Shown here: one piece after another, positions 1-8,633 of the stretch
Numbering within the stretch: the first letter of the stretch is position 1
Layout: each line of letters opens with the position of its first letter
NCBI RefSeq assembly: GCF_000829465.1
Contig: NZ_JXAL01000006.1
Location: 154,437-218,436 of the forward strand
Direction of reading: 5' to 3'
DNA: 64,000 nucleotides
DNA from: Cohnella kolymensis
Lineage (GTDB): Bacteria; Bacillota; Bacilli; Paenibacillales; Paenibacillaceae
Notes under the pieces: generated by a model
What the model was told of the DNA's origin: nothing
The model's input: only the letters and a program-made list of their open reading frames with translations
Database searches by the model: none
Translations under genes and position numbers: made by a program

Positions 1-18
1 GGGGATCCGCCGCTATTC

Positions 19-205
19 CTAACGCCCAATTTGTCCGTATCAGACACCATCGTGTGATGAAATACAGCGGATACGGACATTTTGGGCGTATCAGAGAGTA
101 AATTTTACTCAAAAGCCTTAGACAGCTCGGTGATACGGACGTTTTGTCCGCATCCGTGGGCGCCACGAGAGAAAGTAGAGAGGATACGGACATTTTGGGC
201 GTAAC
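19..205. repeat. Array of four 23-bp palindromes (family 1)
   Basis: Four copies of an imperfect palindrome lie at 19-41 (inverted), 70-92, 132-154 and 183-205. The form is GATACGGAC, five A/T-rich bases, then GGGCGTATC or GTCCGCATC. Copy 132-154 is nearly perfect (9-bp arms). Copy centres are at 30, 81, 143 and 194, so spacings are 51, 62 and 51 bp, close to 5, 6 and 5 helical turns. Sequence between copies is not conserved. The array starts 3 bp beyond the stop codon of the minus-strand nuclease gene. It may continue left of the window. Confidence 0.9.
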
Positions 206-208
206 AAT

Positions 209-889
209 CTAAAGGCCCAGCAACTCGGCATTCACATTGGCACTCAACCGGTAAAAGTTAATTCGACGCGTACCCACTCCGGCTGGCTCCAACAAACTTT
301 TCTCCCGCAGTCCATGCAACAAGCGCCGCGCTTTCTTGTCGCTTATCCCGAGTTGTGTGGCAACCTCAAGCGGATAAACGAGTCCTCTGTGCCGTAACGC
401 TAACCGCAAAATATCTCGTTCTTCCGAACTGAGTATGGAGACTTCACCGTTTTTCTTATCGTTCACCCACCGGCCCATGAATTGCTGCAGGATCTGCTGG
501 CACATGCGCGGGCGCTCGCGGAGATCGTCATAGGAAAAGCGGATCACCTTCCATCCGTCGAGTATCAGGTGATTCTGCCTCATCAAGTGATCGGAGAACT
601 CGGACCGGCTCATTTTCTGCTGGTGGCTGCCGTAACCGTCTACTTCCAGATCCAACATCACATTACCGGAGATAAAAGCATGATCCAGATAGCGATGGCC
701 ATCCTTGAAATCATACACCTCGTATTCCGGATGTAAGTTATCAAAGTTACGGAATGCCGGCCACCAAATCTTTTCGAGCACCATTTTTTCACCGTGACCA
801 TGACCTTTCAGCAACCTCCGCAGCCTCTCTCCGCGACGCAGTTTCGCATGTTTCTCAATAAACGCGGCATATGCAGTCTCAAAGTCCAT
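209..889 (-). CDS. DUF559-like endonuclease with C-terminal winged helix (copy 1)
   Basis: A predicted two-domain DNA-acting protein of 226 aa. Residues 30-135 resemble the Vsr/DUF559 branch of the PD-(D/E)XK fold: D69, then E82-V-D84-G with H89, then the helix and strand ending in GWKVIRFSYDDL (112-123). Residues 153-215 look like a winged helix (SSEERDILRLAL, then LGISDKKARRLLHGL). The ATG at 889 is chosen because GGGAGGT lies 8 bases upstream and the N-terminus then aligns with the paralogue at 29452 (GERxxR, GHGHGEK, WWP, NFD, LHPEYEV are shared). The gene is divergent from its right-hand neighbour, has its own promoter and leader hairpin, and ends beside a palindrome array. Nuclease activity is inferred; no methylase is nearby. 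Confidence 0.75.
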   Translation of the reverse strand: MDFETAYAAFIEKHAKLRRGERLRRLLKGHGHGEKMVLEKIWWPAFRNFDNLHPEYEVYDFKDGHRYLDHAFISGNVMLDLEVDGYGSHQQKMSRSEFSDHLMRQNHLILDGWKVIRFSYDDLRERPRMCQQILQQFMGRWVNDKKNGEVSILSSEERDILRLALRHRGLVYPLEVATQLGISDKKARRLLHGLREKSLLEPAGVGTRRINFYRLSANVNAELLGL

Positions 890-919
890 ACCCCGACACC
901 TCCCGATAAAATAGCAAAA

Positions 920-959
920 ACCGCCCATCACCCGGCGCATGGCCAAGCGAAAGAGCGGT
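920..959 (-). promoter_or_regulatory. Leader hairpin with U-tract upstream of nuclease copy 1
   Basis: On the minus strand the 11-mer GTGAAGCACAC (970-960) leads into a hairpin: ACCGCTC pairs with GGGCGGT, with an inner CTTGGC/GCCGGG helix, followed by a T-run. It lies between this gene's own promoter and its SD. The upstream neighbour is divergent, so it cannot be that gene's terminator. This suggests attenuation of the nuclease gene. Confidence 0.65.
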
Positions 960-991
960 GTGTGCTTCACAACCGATATCTAATTGCGTTA

Positions 992-1021
992 ATTATATTA
1001 GGATCGCCTATATATTGTCAA
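992..1021 (-). promoter_or_regulatory. SigA-type promoter of nuclease copy 1
   Basis: On the minus strand TTGACA (1021-1016) and TATAAT (997-992) are both perfect consensus boxes with an 18-bp spacer. Transcription would start near 985, giving a leader of about 95 nt that contains the hairpin at 959-920. Confidence 0.75.
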
Positions 1022-1171
1022 CCGCAGGCGTGTACGAATGCCGGACGGCTTCTGGCCGGAACTCCCGCCTCCTGCGCGGCATATATTGTGAGCACAAGTG
1101 CGACTGATCGCCAGGGATGCCTGCATCACGCGTAGTCGTCACTCATCGGGAAGGTAAAGGAGGTGGCCGCC

Positions 1172-1615
1172 GTGATTCCCGAGTTTTTCTGGGTAATCGG
1201 CTTTTACACAGCGGCCGCGGCTTTGGTGCATTGGGCAGTACGACGCGCAACAACCGGCGCTCACCGTCCCCGCCACTATGTGCTGGTCGCAGGCAACCAC
1301 CAGTTGCAGATTGAAGGGTATGTCAGGGCTTTGCAGCAATTTTCCAGATGTTCGGGGACGGAAATCGGCATTACGGTGTTATTAGAAAATTCCTCGGATG
1401 AAACAGCGGAAATATTGAAAAGGTTTGCACGAGAGGATACAGGTATCGGTTACATGACAAAACAAGCGGATGCATCGGATTCATCCATGGAGCATTGGGA
1501 GCACTATTTAAACACGGCGGGTGGGCGTACAACGGTATGGGATCAAGTGGTTTGGGTGCAACTAGCGTGTGCGGAAGATTTGGCGAAGTTACCGCGCTGC
1601 AGGCGTGGAGCTTAA
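1172..1615 (+). CDS. Membrane-anchored conserved hypothetical protein upstream of comFA
   Basis: About 147 aa. An N-terminal hydrophobic stretch (IPEFFWVIGFYTAAAALVHW) predicts a membrane anchor. The region with VLVAGNHQLQIEGYVRAL and ITVLLENSSDETAEIL resembles the first strand-helix-strand of a GT-A glycosyltransferase fold, but it is too short to be an enzyme and I cannot name a function. The GTG at 1172 sits 8 bases after AAAGGAGG; an in-frame GTG at 1163 overlaps the SD and is less likely. It precedes the comFA promoter by only tens of bases. Confidence 0.6.
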   Translation: MIPEFFWVIGFYTAAAALVHWAVRRATTGAHRPRHYVLVAGNHQLQIEGYVRALQQFSRCSGTEIGITVLLENSSDETAEILKRFAREDTGIGYMTKQADASDSSMEHWEHYLNTAGGRTTVWDQVVWVQLACAEDLAKLPRCRRGA

Positions 1616-1631
1616 GGTGGGTAAAAAAGCA

Positions 1632-1660
1632 TTGTCATCTGGCAGGAATTGTCATACAAT
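1632..1660 (+). promoter_or_regulatory. SigA-type promoter of comFA
   Basis: TTGTCA (1632-1637) and TACAAT (1655-1660) with a 17-bp spacer. The transcript would begin near 1667 and read through the hairpin at 1697-1741 before the comFA start. Confidence 0.55.
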
Positions 1661-1690
1661 CAGGTTAATAGTTAATCAAATTAAATGTGA

Positions 1691-1741
1691 GTGAAGCACA
1701 CTCTTTGATCGCCGGACCGGCGATTGAGGGGTGTGTTTTTT
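1691..1741 (+). promoter_or_regulatory. comFA leader hairpin with U-tract, sharing GTGAAGCACAC
   Basis: GTGAAGCACAC (1691-1701) runs into a hairpin with outer arms CACACTC and GGGTGTG and inner arms ATCGCC and GGCGAT, followed by six Ts. It lies between the predicted comFA promoter and the comFA ATG. The same 11-mer and layout precede the nuclease genes at 889 (minus) and 53419 (plus). It could be an attenuator, or simply a terminator for read-through from 1615. Confidence 0.55.
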
Positions 1742-1759
1742 GTTTGGAAGGATGATGGG

Positions 1760-3582
1760 ATGAGAGCAGTGCTTTACGCGGTGAAAATAGGGACAAGTTG
1801 GCTGCCATTCTTCTCGATCGCTTGGGAGGTGGACAAACAGTTTTGGCCAAGTCCGACAGGCACAGCGAAAGAGATGATTCGTGTAAGTGACCAGTTGCCA
1901 TTAGGAATCGCAGAGTCTGCGTGTGCGAGATTGAGAACCCGATTGAATGAGAAGAGAGATTGGGATGGGTCAGCTGTCAGCGTGGAGCTTAAAGCTGCAG
2001 TTCATTCCGCAACGAAGGAAGCGGGGAAAATAGAGTTTTCGTGCGTATACGCGGAACAGTCGTCGAGGATAAAAGGGGGAGGGAGCTCTCCGCGGCCGTA
2101 GACTTGGCTTGCCAGCATCTCGCCGGTCGTGCTCTGCTTCGTGAAGAGGCTGTGCAATTACTCTCTCAGCATTTACCTGATTCTACCAATGGTTTAGAAG
2201 TGCTGCAGCTAGCAGCCCTACAGGGTAAAGTTCAACTCACTACTGCGGTCGCACCCGCACCACAAAAACCGTGGCGATTGCTCCGCCGCTCGAAACAGCG
2301 GCTGCACTGCCGGCGCTGCGGCAGCCATGAAGACAAAATGCGGCGAACATATTGCGCCGCTTGCGGAAACATGTGCGCCTATTGTGAAGCTTGCCTTACC
2401 TTGGGCCGCAGCCGCGAGTGCGAACTGCTCGTAATCGGAGCGCCTGATCACTCCCAAGTGGGCTTACCCGGCCCCGCCGCTACTCCTGACCTCATTCAGC
2501 GATGGGGCTTAAGTCCCGCACAGAGTGCAGCAGCTGGAGCCGCACTGCAGTTTATCTCACGCCCTCACGCAGAATCTGCCACACCGCAAAACTTCCTGCT
2601 CTGGGCCGTCACCGGTGCCGGCAAGACAGAGATGATTTTCCCGTTGCTAGACGCTGTTTTATCCAAGGGAGGACGAGCCCTCGTGGCTACGCCTCGCCGG
2701 GACGTTGTGCTTGAATTGGCACCGCGGCTGGCAAAAGCTTTTCCAAACCGCACAATGACGACCTTGTACGGCGGCAGCAAAGAGCGATGGGAGAGTGGCG
2801 ACCTTACAGTCGCTACAACCCACCAATTGCTCAGATTCCAAGAGGCATTCGACCTTGTCATTATTGACGAGCTCGACGCTTTTCCTTACCACAATGATCC
2901 CATGCTTCAATTCGCCGCGAACAAATGCTGCAAAAAATTCGGGTCCACCTTATTTCTAAGCGCCACCCCGCCGGCAGCTATGCAGCGTGCAGCAGCGCGC
3001 GGCCGCCTGCCTTGCGCCAGGGTTCCCGTAAGGTTCCATCAGCATCCTCTTCCCGTACCGAAGCGAATGGCTATGCCGCCTGCAACCCGCTGGCTAAGCA
3101 AACGCAAGCTGCCATCACACGTCGCCAAACCGATCACAGAATCTATCCGGCGCGGGGCTCAAATCTTCTTGTTCGTACCGTACGTTCGCCAAGTGGCGCC
3201 GCTGGTAAACTTGCTACGCGATTGCTCCCCGCAGCTAGGCATAGAGCCACAGCACATAGACGGGACCTCATCCAAAGATCTGCAGCGCGCAGACAAAGTA
3301 ACCTTTTTTCGCAATAGAACCATTCAGTTGCTCGTCACTACAACGATACTGGAACGAGGCGTCACTGTGCCTAAAAGCGATGTGTTCGTCCTCGATGCCG
3401 ACAACCCGCTGTTCGACTCCGCCTCGCTTGTCCAGATGGCAGGCCGGGCGGGTAGATCCGCCGAAGATCCGCATGGCCGCGTGTATTTTGCCTCAAACTC
3501 CCTCACGATCTCGCAGCGCGGTGCGATCCGCCAAATCCGCAGCATGAACCGACTGGCTAGAAAACAAGGTTATTTACTCTAG
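1760..3582 (+). CDS. comFA: ComFA, DNA-uptake helicase (frameshifted in this sequence)
   Basis: ComFA is the ATP-dependent translocase that helps pull single-stranded DNA into competent cells. About 607 aa if a one-base loss is restored. The N-terminal part (from ATG 1760, MRAVLYAVKIGTSW) is read in one frame and the rest in another; the break fits one missing T in the T-run 2036-2039. Visible motifs: zinc-ribbon cysteines (CRRCGS, CAACG, CAYCEAC), Walker A (VTGAGKTEM), DExx box (IIDELDAF) and the helicase C-terminal motif QMAGRAGRS. comFC follows 25 bases later. comFB, which lies between them in B. subtilis, is missing. Confidence 0.88.
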
Positions 3583-3607
3583 ATCTCCAAAAGGGTGAAC
3601 ACCAACA

Positions 3608-4396
3608 ATGCTAACGCAAATCAGTAAATGGTTTTCTGCAACTCCGGTGCCTTGTCCCCTTTGTGGACGCAGCAGCGCGCAAACCTCGAGCAAACCGCCC
3701 ATTCCCGTTCGCCATCCCGCAGCAAGGCGGGTACTGTCAACCCTTTGCGCGTCTTGTCTGGTTGGTATTCCATGGATCGTTGCACCCATTTGCCGAGTGT
3801 GCGGCCGTGCGGAAGACTGCCAAGACTGCGTCCGAAGAAAGGTGCGGTATTACAATCGCAGCCGGTGCTCCGTGCGTTATGACTCCCTCATGAAAGACTG
3901 GCTGGCGCTGTACAAATATCGTGGGCACGAGAAGCTGGAACCCGTTCTTGCTGCTATGCTCGCCTTCGCGTATGAGCGCCTCAATGACGAACTCGGATCC
4001 CGCAACACATACCCCTTTTTCCACACCATCACCTCTGTCCCTTTAGCCCCCGAACGCCTGCAGGAAAGAGGGTTTAATCAAGCGGAACGCCTCGCCGTTC
4101 AATTATCCCAATGGTACGGTATCCGCTGCCGACCGCTTCTTGCCAGATTACGCCATACCGAGAAACAGAGTTTAAAAACCCGCCAAAGCCGGGTAAATGA
4201 CATGATGGGCAATTTTGCGGCAACATCCGCAGTGGATTCTACCGACAATCTGCCCAATTCGGTTCATAGAATCATTCTGATCGACGACGTTTACACAACA
4301 GGGAGCACGATCAATGAATGTGCCAGAGTGTTGAAAGAATCCTCGGCGCCTGATTCTCCTGCTGAAATCTATGGACTCTTGTGGGCGCGTTCTTAG
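3608..4396 (+). CDS. comFC: ComFC, phosphoribosyltransferase-fold competence protein
   Basis: A 262-aa ComF-family protein needed for transformation in relatives. N-terminal cysteine pairs (CPLC, CASC, CRVCG, CQDC) form the expected zinc-binding region. The C-terminal half is a type I phosphoribosyltransferase domain: SVPLAPERLQERGFNQAE, then the PRPP loop IILIDDVYTTGST near residue 222. It follows comFA closely and is probably co-transcribed. The C-terminus reaches GLLWARS, as is usual for the family. Confidence 0.9.
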   Translation: MLTQISKWFSATPVPCPLCGRSSAQTSSKPPIPVRHPAARRVLSTLCASCLVGIPWIVAPICRVCGRAEDCQDCVRRKVRYYNRSRCSVRYDSLMKDWLALYKYRGHEKLEPVLAAMLAFAYERLNDELGSRNTYPFFHTITSVPLAPERLQERGFNQAERLAVQLSQWYGIRCRPLLARLRHTEKQSLKTRQSRVNDMMGNFAATSAVDSTDNLPNSVHRIILIDDVYTTGSTINECARVLKESSAPDSPAEIYGLLWARS

Positions 4397-4426
4397 AATT
4401 TTGTCTATCATTTGCGGGGAGGCATC

Positions 4427-5611
4427 ATGGAAAAACGCGCGAAACTATCGGAAATTGATCTTGTGCGGGGTTTTGCCATCATCGGAGTGTTGTTAGTACA
4501 TTCTACTTCCGATGCCACAATTCAGATGTTGAATTCTGATCTTTTTAGTCTGTACAACTTCTTTAATATCTTTTTCAAGATCGGGACGACAACCTTCATT
4601 TTTCTGAGCAGCTTCGTTTTATTTTATAATTATTATCCGCAGCCTTTGACTATGAAGCAATTCAAGAAGTTTTACCGCAATCGGTTGATGTATGTGATCG
4701 TGCCGTATTTGCTGTTTACTGCTTTCTATTTTCTATTGGGATGGTGGAGCAAAGGGCAAGTTTGGGATTGGCCGGCAATGCTGTCCGCCCTTAAGTACAA
4801 GCTTCTAACAGGAACCGGCCATGAGCATCTGTATTTCGTGTTCATCAACATTCAACTGTACGTGCTGTTTCCCGTTCTCCTGTATCTATTTCAGCGTTTC
4901 AAATGGTTGGCGGCTTCCGCTATTGTTGTAGGCGTCTTGCTTCAGTGGGGATTTTTTCTGTGGAATAGAGAAACTCAGTTTATCGTTTACGATCGGGGCA
5001 GCTGGGCTCCGACCTATCTGGGGCAGTATTTTCTGGGCGCGTGGCTCGGGATGTACTTTGATCGGATCAAGTCTTGGTTAATCATCGCAAAAGAAAACAT
5101 CAGGGCCTCCCGGGTGCTCGTGTGGATGACGATGTGGCTCGTATGGCTGGCTGCGGGAGTTTCTTATGTCACGATTTACTATAGAGCCCGGGCTGACAAA
5201 ACTTTGTTTCATAACGCGGTATACGATCTTTTCTGGGATATTTACACGATGATCACGCCTTTGGTGTTGATTCAGGTCGCCTTCCTTTTGAGCAAAATGA
5301 TGAAAAATACGTGGATTGGCGGTTTGCGTCACCTGGGTGTCATTTCGTTCGGTGTATATTTACTTCATCCGTTTATCCTGCTTGTATATCGTCAATTCCC
5401 GCCGGCAAACGGTGATACTTGGGTGCATCATTTGTGGTACGCAGGCGGTTTTGTTAGTGCGCTGGTTATTTCCTGGATTGTCGTTACCGTCATTAGCCGC
5501 TCGAACCGTTGGGCGTGGCTTGTGTTCGGTAGTGTCCCCTTACAATTGCAGGCCTCACAACGCGTCCGTTCGGATACGCCGCTTCCTGCGGCACCTTCCG
5601 TTCCGGCTTGA
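4427..5611 (+). CDS. Acyltransferase 3 family integral membrane protein
   Basis: 394 aa with about ten hydrophobic segments and the family start LSEIDLVRGFAIIGVLLVHS, typical of OafA/ExoZ-type acyltransferases that O-acylate cell-surface glycans. The ATG at 4427 is chosen because GGGGAGG lies just before it. The substrate cannot be told from sequence. In B. subtilis comFC is followed directly by yvyF, so this gene is an insertion into an otherwise conserved order. The C-terminal 20 residues are proline/alanine-rich and lie outside the membrane domain. Confidence 0.85.
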   Translation: MEKRAKLSEIDLVRGFAIIGVLLVHSTSDATIQMLNSDLFSLYNFFNIFFKIGTTTFIFLSSFVLFYNYYPQPLTMKQFKKFYRNRLMYVIVPYLLFTAFYFLLGWWSKGQVWDWPAMLSALKYKLLTGTGHEHLYFVFINIQLYVLFPVLLYLFQRFKWLAASAIVVGVLLQWGFFLWNRETQFIVYDRGSWAPTYLGQYFLGAWLGMYFDRIKSWLIIAKENIRASRVLVWMTMWLVWLAAGVSYVTIYYRARADKTLFHNAVYDLFWDIYTMITPLVLIQVAFLLSKMMKNTWIGGLRHLGVISFGVYLLHPFILLVYRQFPPANGDTWVHHLWYAGGFVSALVISWIVVTVISRSNRWAWLVFGSVPLQLQASQRVRSDTPLPAAPSVPA

Positions 5612-5701
5612 GACGGGCAGAAAATTTGTCATGCAAGTTTAGGAAAATTTTAGTACAATAATAGTTATTAGCTGGACTATTGTTGGAACGGGGGAAAGTC
5701 G

Positions 5702-6106
5702 ATGAATTTAGGGAACTGTCCCCGCTGCGGGAAGCTGTTCGCTAAAAATTTTCGCGACGTCTGCGGCAATTGCTATCAAGAAATAGAGAAAGAGTATCAG
5801 AAATGTGCGGATCATTTAAGAAAGAATAGGGGCATAACCATACAGCAGCTGTCGGATGACACTGGCAGTTCGGTGAAACAGATCACACGATGGATCAGAG
5901 AAGGCCGTATCACGATCACCAACGCGCCTAACATGTCGTATCCTTGTGAATCTTGCGGAATCGTCCTGATCCGTGACGGGAATTTGTGTGATCCTTGCCG
6001 TGGCCGACTCACCCGTGACATCAAGAACGCCGAGCATTCCGAGAAACTGCAATCCTCGTTGGATGACAACAAGCCTGCCGGAACCTATCAGATTAAACGA
6101 ATCTAA
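5702..6106 (+). CDS. yvyF: YvyF, flagellar-operon zinc-finger protein (TIGR03826-type)
   Basis: 134 aa. Paired CxxC motifs at the N-terminus (CPRCG, CGNC) and in the second half (CESCG, CDPC) suggest two zinc ribbons around a helix-turn-helix-like centre (ITIQQLSDDTGSSVKQITRWI). Homologues always head the flgM-flgN-flgK block in Bacillales, and this one does too. The function is not well established; a regulatory role is inferred. A terminator follows and overlaps the flgM promoter. Confidence 0.85.
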   Translation: MNLGNCPRCGKLFAKNFRDVCGNCYQEIEKEYQKCADHLRKNRGITIQQLSDDTGSSVKQITRWIREGRITITNAPNMSYPCESCGIVLIRDGNLCDPCRGRLTRDIKNAEHSEKLQSSLDDNKPAGTYQIKRI

Positions 6107-6127
6107 TAATTGGAATTTCAGGTTCTA

Positions 6128-6155
6128 TAAACAAAATACATTTTGTAACCGATAA
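6128..6155 (+). promoter_or_regulatory. SigD-type promoter of flgM
   Basis: TAAA (6128-6131), 16 bases, then ACCGATAA (6148-6155), close to the flagellar sigma consensus TAAA-N15-GCCGATAA. Its -10 box forms part of the 5' arm of the yvyF terminator. Confidence 0.7.
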
Positions 6156-6178
6156 TACTTTCATTAGGATTGTCGGTT
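6147..6178 (+). terminator. yvyF terminator
   Basis: AACCGATAAT pairs with ATTGTCGGTT (one G-T pair), followed by a T-rich run. It overlaps the SigD -10 element. Confidence 0.7.
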
Positions 6179-6212
6179 TTTTATTCGGGTAATTCCCATT
6201 GAGGTGAATAAC

Positions 6213-6494
6213 GTGAAGATAAATGATACCGGGCGCATCGGAGCATATCGCACACAACAACAGCATTCGGAGCCCCGCACCAACCAGGCTTCCCCGAAAC
6301 GCCGCAAGGACGAAGTTCAATTTTCCGCAGAGGCGATGGAGCTTCTGGGTGCTGCTCGCACGGAAGACCCTAATAGGGCGGAGCGTATTGATCAATTGAA
6401 GAAAGAAGTCGCTTCGGGAACATATAAAGTGGATGCGGGTAAATTGGCTGAGAAGCTGCTGCCTTTCTTCGGTCCGGGTTCAAGTAAGGAATGA
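6213..6494 (+). CDS. flgM: FlgM, anti-sigma-D factor
   Basis: 93 aa. FlgM holds SigD inactive until the hook is finished. The N-terminus VKINDTGRIGAYR matches the Bacillales family start, and the C-terminal helix RIDQLKKEVASGTYKVDAGKLAEKLL is the sigma-binding part. The GTG at 6213 follows GAGGTG by six bases; an upstream in-frame GTG at 6204 overlaps that SD. flgN begins a few bases after the stop. The SigD-type promoter ahead of it implies feedback. Confidence 0.9.
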   Translation: MKINDTGRIGAYRTQQQHSEPRTNQASPKRRKDEVQFSAEAMELLGAARTEDPNRAERIDQLKKEVASGTYKVDAGKLAEKLLPFFGPGSSKE

Positions 6495-6505
6495 GGTGAG
6501 CAAGC

Positions 6506-7000
6506 TTGAGCATCCAGAATTTGCTGAATACATTAAGAAGCTTATCTGATATACATGAGGAATTGCTCCAGCTTGCCCAGGAGAAGCAGCAGTTGGTCAT
6601 TGAGAATCGCGTAGAGCAGCTGATCGCAGTGACCGGCAAGGAAACAAAAGCGATCGGAACTTTGGAACGATTGAATAAAGATGTTTCTAAATATACAACT
6701 GAAAGCCTGGCGGAGTTGGGATTAAGCTCCAAAGCCGGAGCCACTTTGGTTGACGTTATTCAAGCCATGTACCGAGCGGATTTGAAGGCCGAGATGCTAG
6801 ACGTCGCCGAGCGCTTGAGAGATCAAGTACGCCAATTGAAAGAATTGAATGAAAGAAATCAGCTGCTAGTGCGGCAGTCACTAGACTATATCGGCTTTCA
6901 AATTGAATTATTAACTGCTCCGCACGACGATGTTACATACTCGCCGATCCATAAAGCAAAAGCCGGAACACCCCGTCGCACGTTCGATTCACGGGCTTAA
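6506..7000 (+). CDS. flgN: FlgN-type chaperone for FlgK and FlgL (YvyG)
   Basis: 164 aa, largely helical and charged (LLQLAQEKQQLVIENRVEQLIAVTGKETKAI), the pattern of FlgN, which delivers the hook-junction proteins FlgK and FlgL to the export gate. It lies directly before flgK. TTG start with GAGGTGAG at proper spacing. Sequence in this family is weakly conserved, so the call rests on motif plus position. Confidence 0.85.
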   Translation: MSIQNLLNTLRSLSDIHEELLQLAQEKQQLVIENRVEQLIAVTGKETKAIGTLERLNKDVSKYTTESLAELGLSSKAGATLVDVIQAMYRADLKAEMLDVAERLRDQVRQLKELNERNQLLVRQSLDYIGFQIELLTAPHDDVTYSPIHKAKAGTPRRTFDSRA

Positions 7001-7027
7001 CCAACTGAAACAAGGGGATGTGTTTTT

Positions 7028-8596
7028 TTGAGGTCTACTTTCCACTCGCTTGAAACTGCAAAGAGAGCTTTATTCACGCAACAAGCAGCAATTCAAACGA
7101 CAGGTCACAATATCTCCAACGCCAACAGTCCGGGATATTCCCGACAGTTGGTAAATATGCAAGCAACCCGTCCGATTGAAGCGGTAGGAATGAGTCACTC
7201 AGCGGCTCCTGGACAATTGGGCACAGGAGTGGAGTTCACATCGATAACGCGTGTTCGCGAGCAATTCCTTGATAGTCAATACCGTAATCAGAGTCAAGAT
7301 GCCGGCAAATGGAACATTCAAGCGGACACTTTAGATAAACTTGAAGCTATTTTTAATGAACCGAGTGACACCGGTATTCGTACGGTAATGGATAAGCTTT
7401 GGACTTCTTGGTCTGATTTGGCCAAAGATCCCGAAAACGTAACAGGCCGTAAGATAGTGCGGGAAAACGCCATTGCGCTCGCTGATACTTTTAACTTAAC
7501 CAGCAAACAGCTGACGGATATGAGCAATGACCTGAATACAAACATTGGAGTCAAAGCCGGCCAAATTAATTCTTATCTGAGCAGCATCGCTAACTTAAAC
7601 CATGATATTGCTCGAATTTCCGGCTATGGCGACTCTCCCAACGATTTGATGGATCAAAGGGATTTGTTGACAGATCAATTATCCAAGATTATTAATATTT
7701 CCGTGACGAATACGCCTCAAGGCTACAATATATCCATGGGCGGTACTCAGCTTGTAAATAACGATACGTATACAGCAGTGGATGCGGCCGCTCTAGAGTC
7801 GGCTTTCTCAGGAGGCAGCGGCGGAGACTTAACCAGCGGGGAAGTTTATGGCATGTTAAAGTCCCGCGATGTTTATGTAAAAAGCTACCAGCAGCAGTTA
7901 GACACGCTAGCTAACAGTATTGCGAACGGTACATTTACAGTTACATTGCCGCAAGGAACTGTTTTGCCGGAAGGCACGACACTTGATGGCGTCACCTATA
8001 CGGGTGCTAACCGAACACTGACATCACCGCTTACAGTTAAAGTTAATGGCATGAATGAGCTACACAAGATGGGATATACGCTTCAAAATCCACCTACAGC
8101 AGGGGATAATTTCTTCGTCTCCTCGGATGGCGGCCCCATTACAGCAAGTACGTTTAAATTAAATCCTGTTATACAGAATTCTCCCGACGCAATAGCGACA
8201 TCGATGCGTACGGCGGGAACTCCGGAACAGGTAGTGCCCGGCAATAACACATTGGCAATGCTAATGGCAAAACTTAGGGACACTAAGATCCAATTTGTCA
8301 CACCTGATGGATCGACTCCGGGGATTTCTAATGGGTTGATTTCGGATTATTATAACTCGATCATCGGTCAACTTGGGGTTCAGTCCGAGGATGCTCAGCG
8401 TCAGGCCAGTAATCAAAACTCTCTGCTGAGCAATATCGATGGCCGGCGCCAGTCGGTGAGCGGTGTCTCACTGGATGAAGAGATGTCCAATTTGATTAAG
8501 TTTCAACATGCATACAATGCCGCAGCTCGGGCGATGACGACTTTTGATGATTTATTAGATAGAGTAATTAATGGTATGGGACATGTAGGTCGTTAA
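7028..8596 (+). CDS. flgK: FlgK, hook-associated protein 1
   Basis: 522 aa. It forms the first junction ring between hook and filament. The N-terminus has the axial-protein pattern (STFHSLETAKRALFTQQAAIQTTGHNISNANSPGYSRQ) and the C-terminus the matching helix (SGVSLDEEMSNLIKFQHAYNAAARAMTTFDDLLDRVINGMG). TTG start with AAGGGGATG ahead. flgL follows. Confidence 0.95.
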   Translation: MRSTFHSLETAKRALFTQQAAIQTTGHNISNANSPGYSRQLVNMQATRPIEAVGMSHSAAPGQLGTGVEFTSITRVREQFLDSQYRNQSQDAGKWNIQADTLDKLEAIFNEPSDTGIRTVMDKLWTSWSDLAKDPENVTGRKIVRENAIALADTFNLTSKQLTDMSNDLNTNIGVKAGQINSYLSSIANLNHDIARISGYGDSPNDLMDQRDLLTDQLSKIINISVTNTPQGYNISMGGTQLVNNDTYTAVDAAALESAFSGGSGGDLTSGEVYGMLKSRDVYVKSYQQQLDTLANSIANGTFTVTLPQGTVLPEGTTLDGVTYTGANRTLTSPLTVKVNGMNELHKMGYTLQNPPTAGDNFFVSSDGGPITASTFKLNPVIQNSPDAIATSMRTAGTPEQVVPGNNTLAMLMAKLRDTKIQFVTPDGSTPGISNGLISDYYNSIIGQLGVQSEDAQRQASNQNSLLSNIDGRRQSVSGVSLDEEMSNLIKFQHAYNAAARAMTTFDDLLDRVINGMGHVGR

Positions 8597-8633
8597 TGTT
8601 TAATCTGAAAAAGACGATGTGAGGTGATTGTCC

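Noticed and set aside
209..889. Restriction-modification system
   Set aside because: No methyltransferase or specificity gene is near any of the three nuclease genes, and a winged helix is fused instead.
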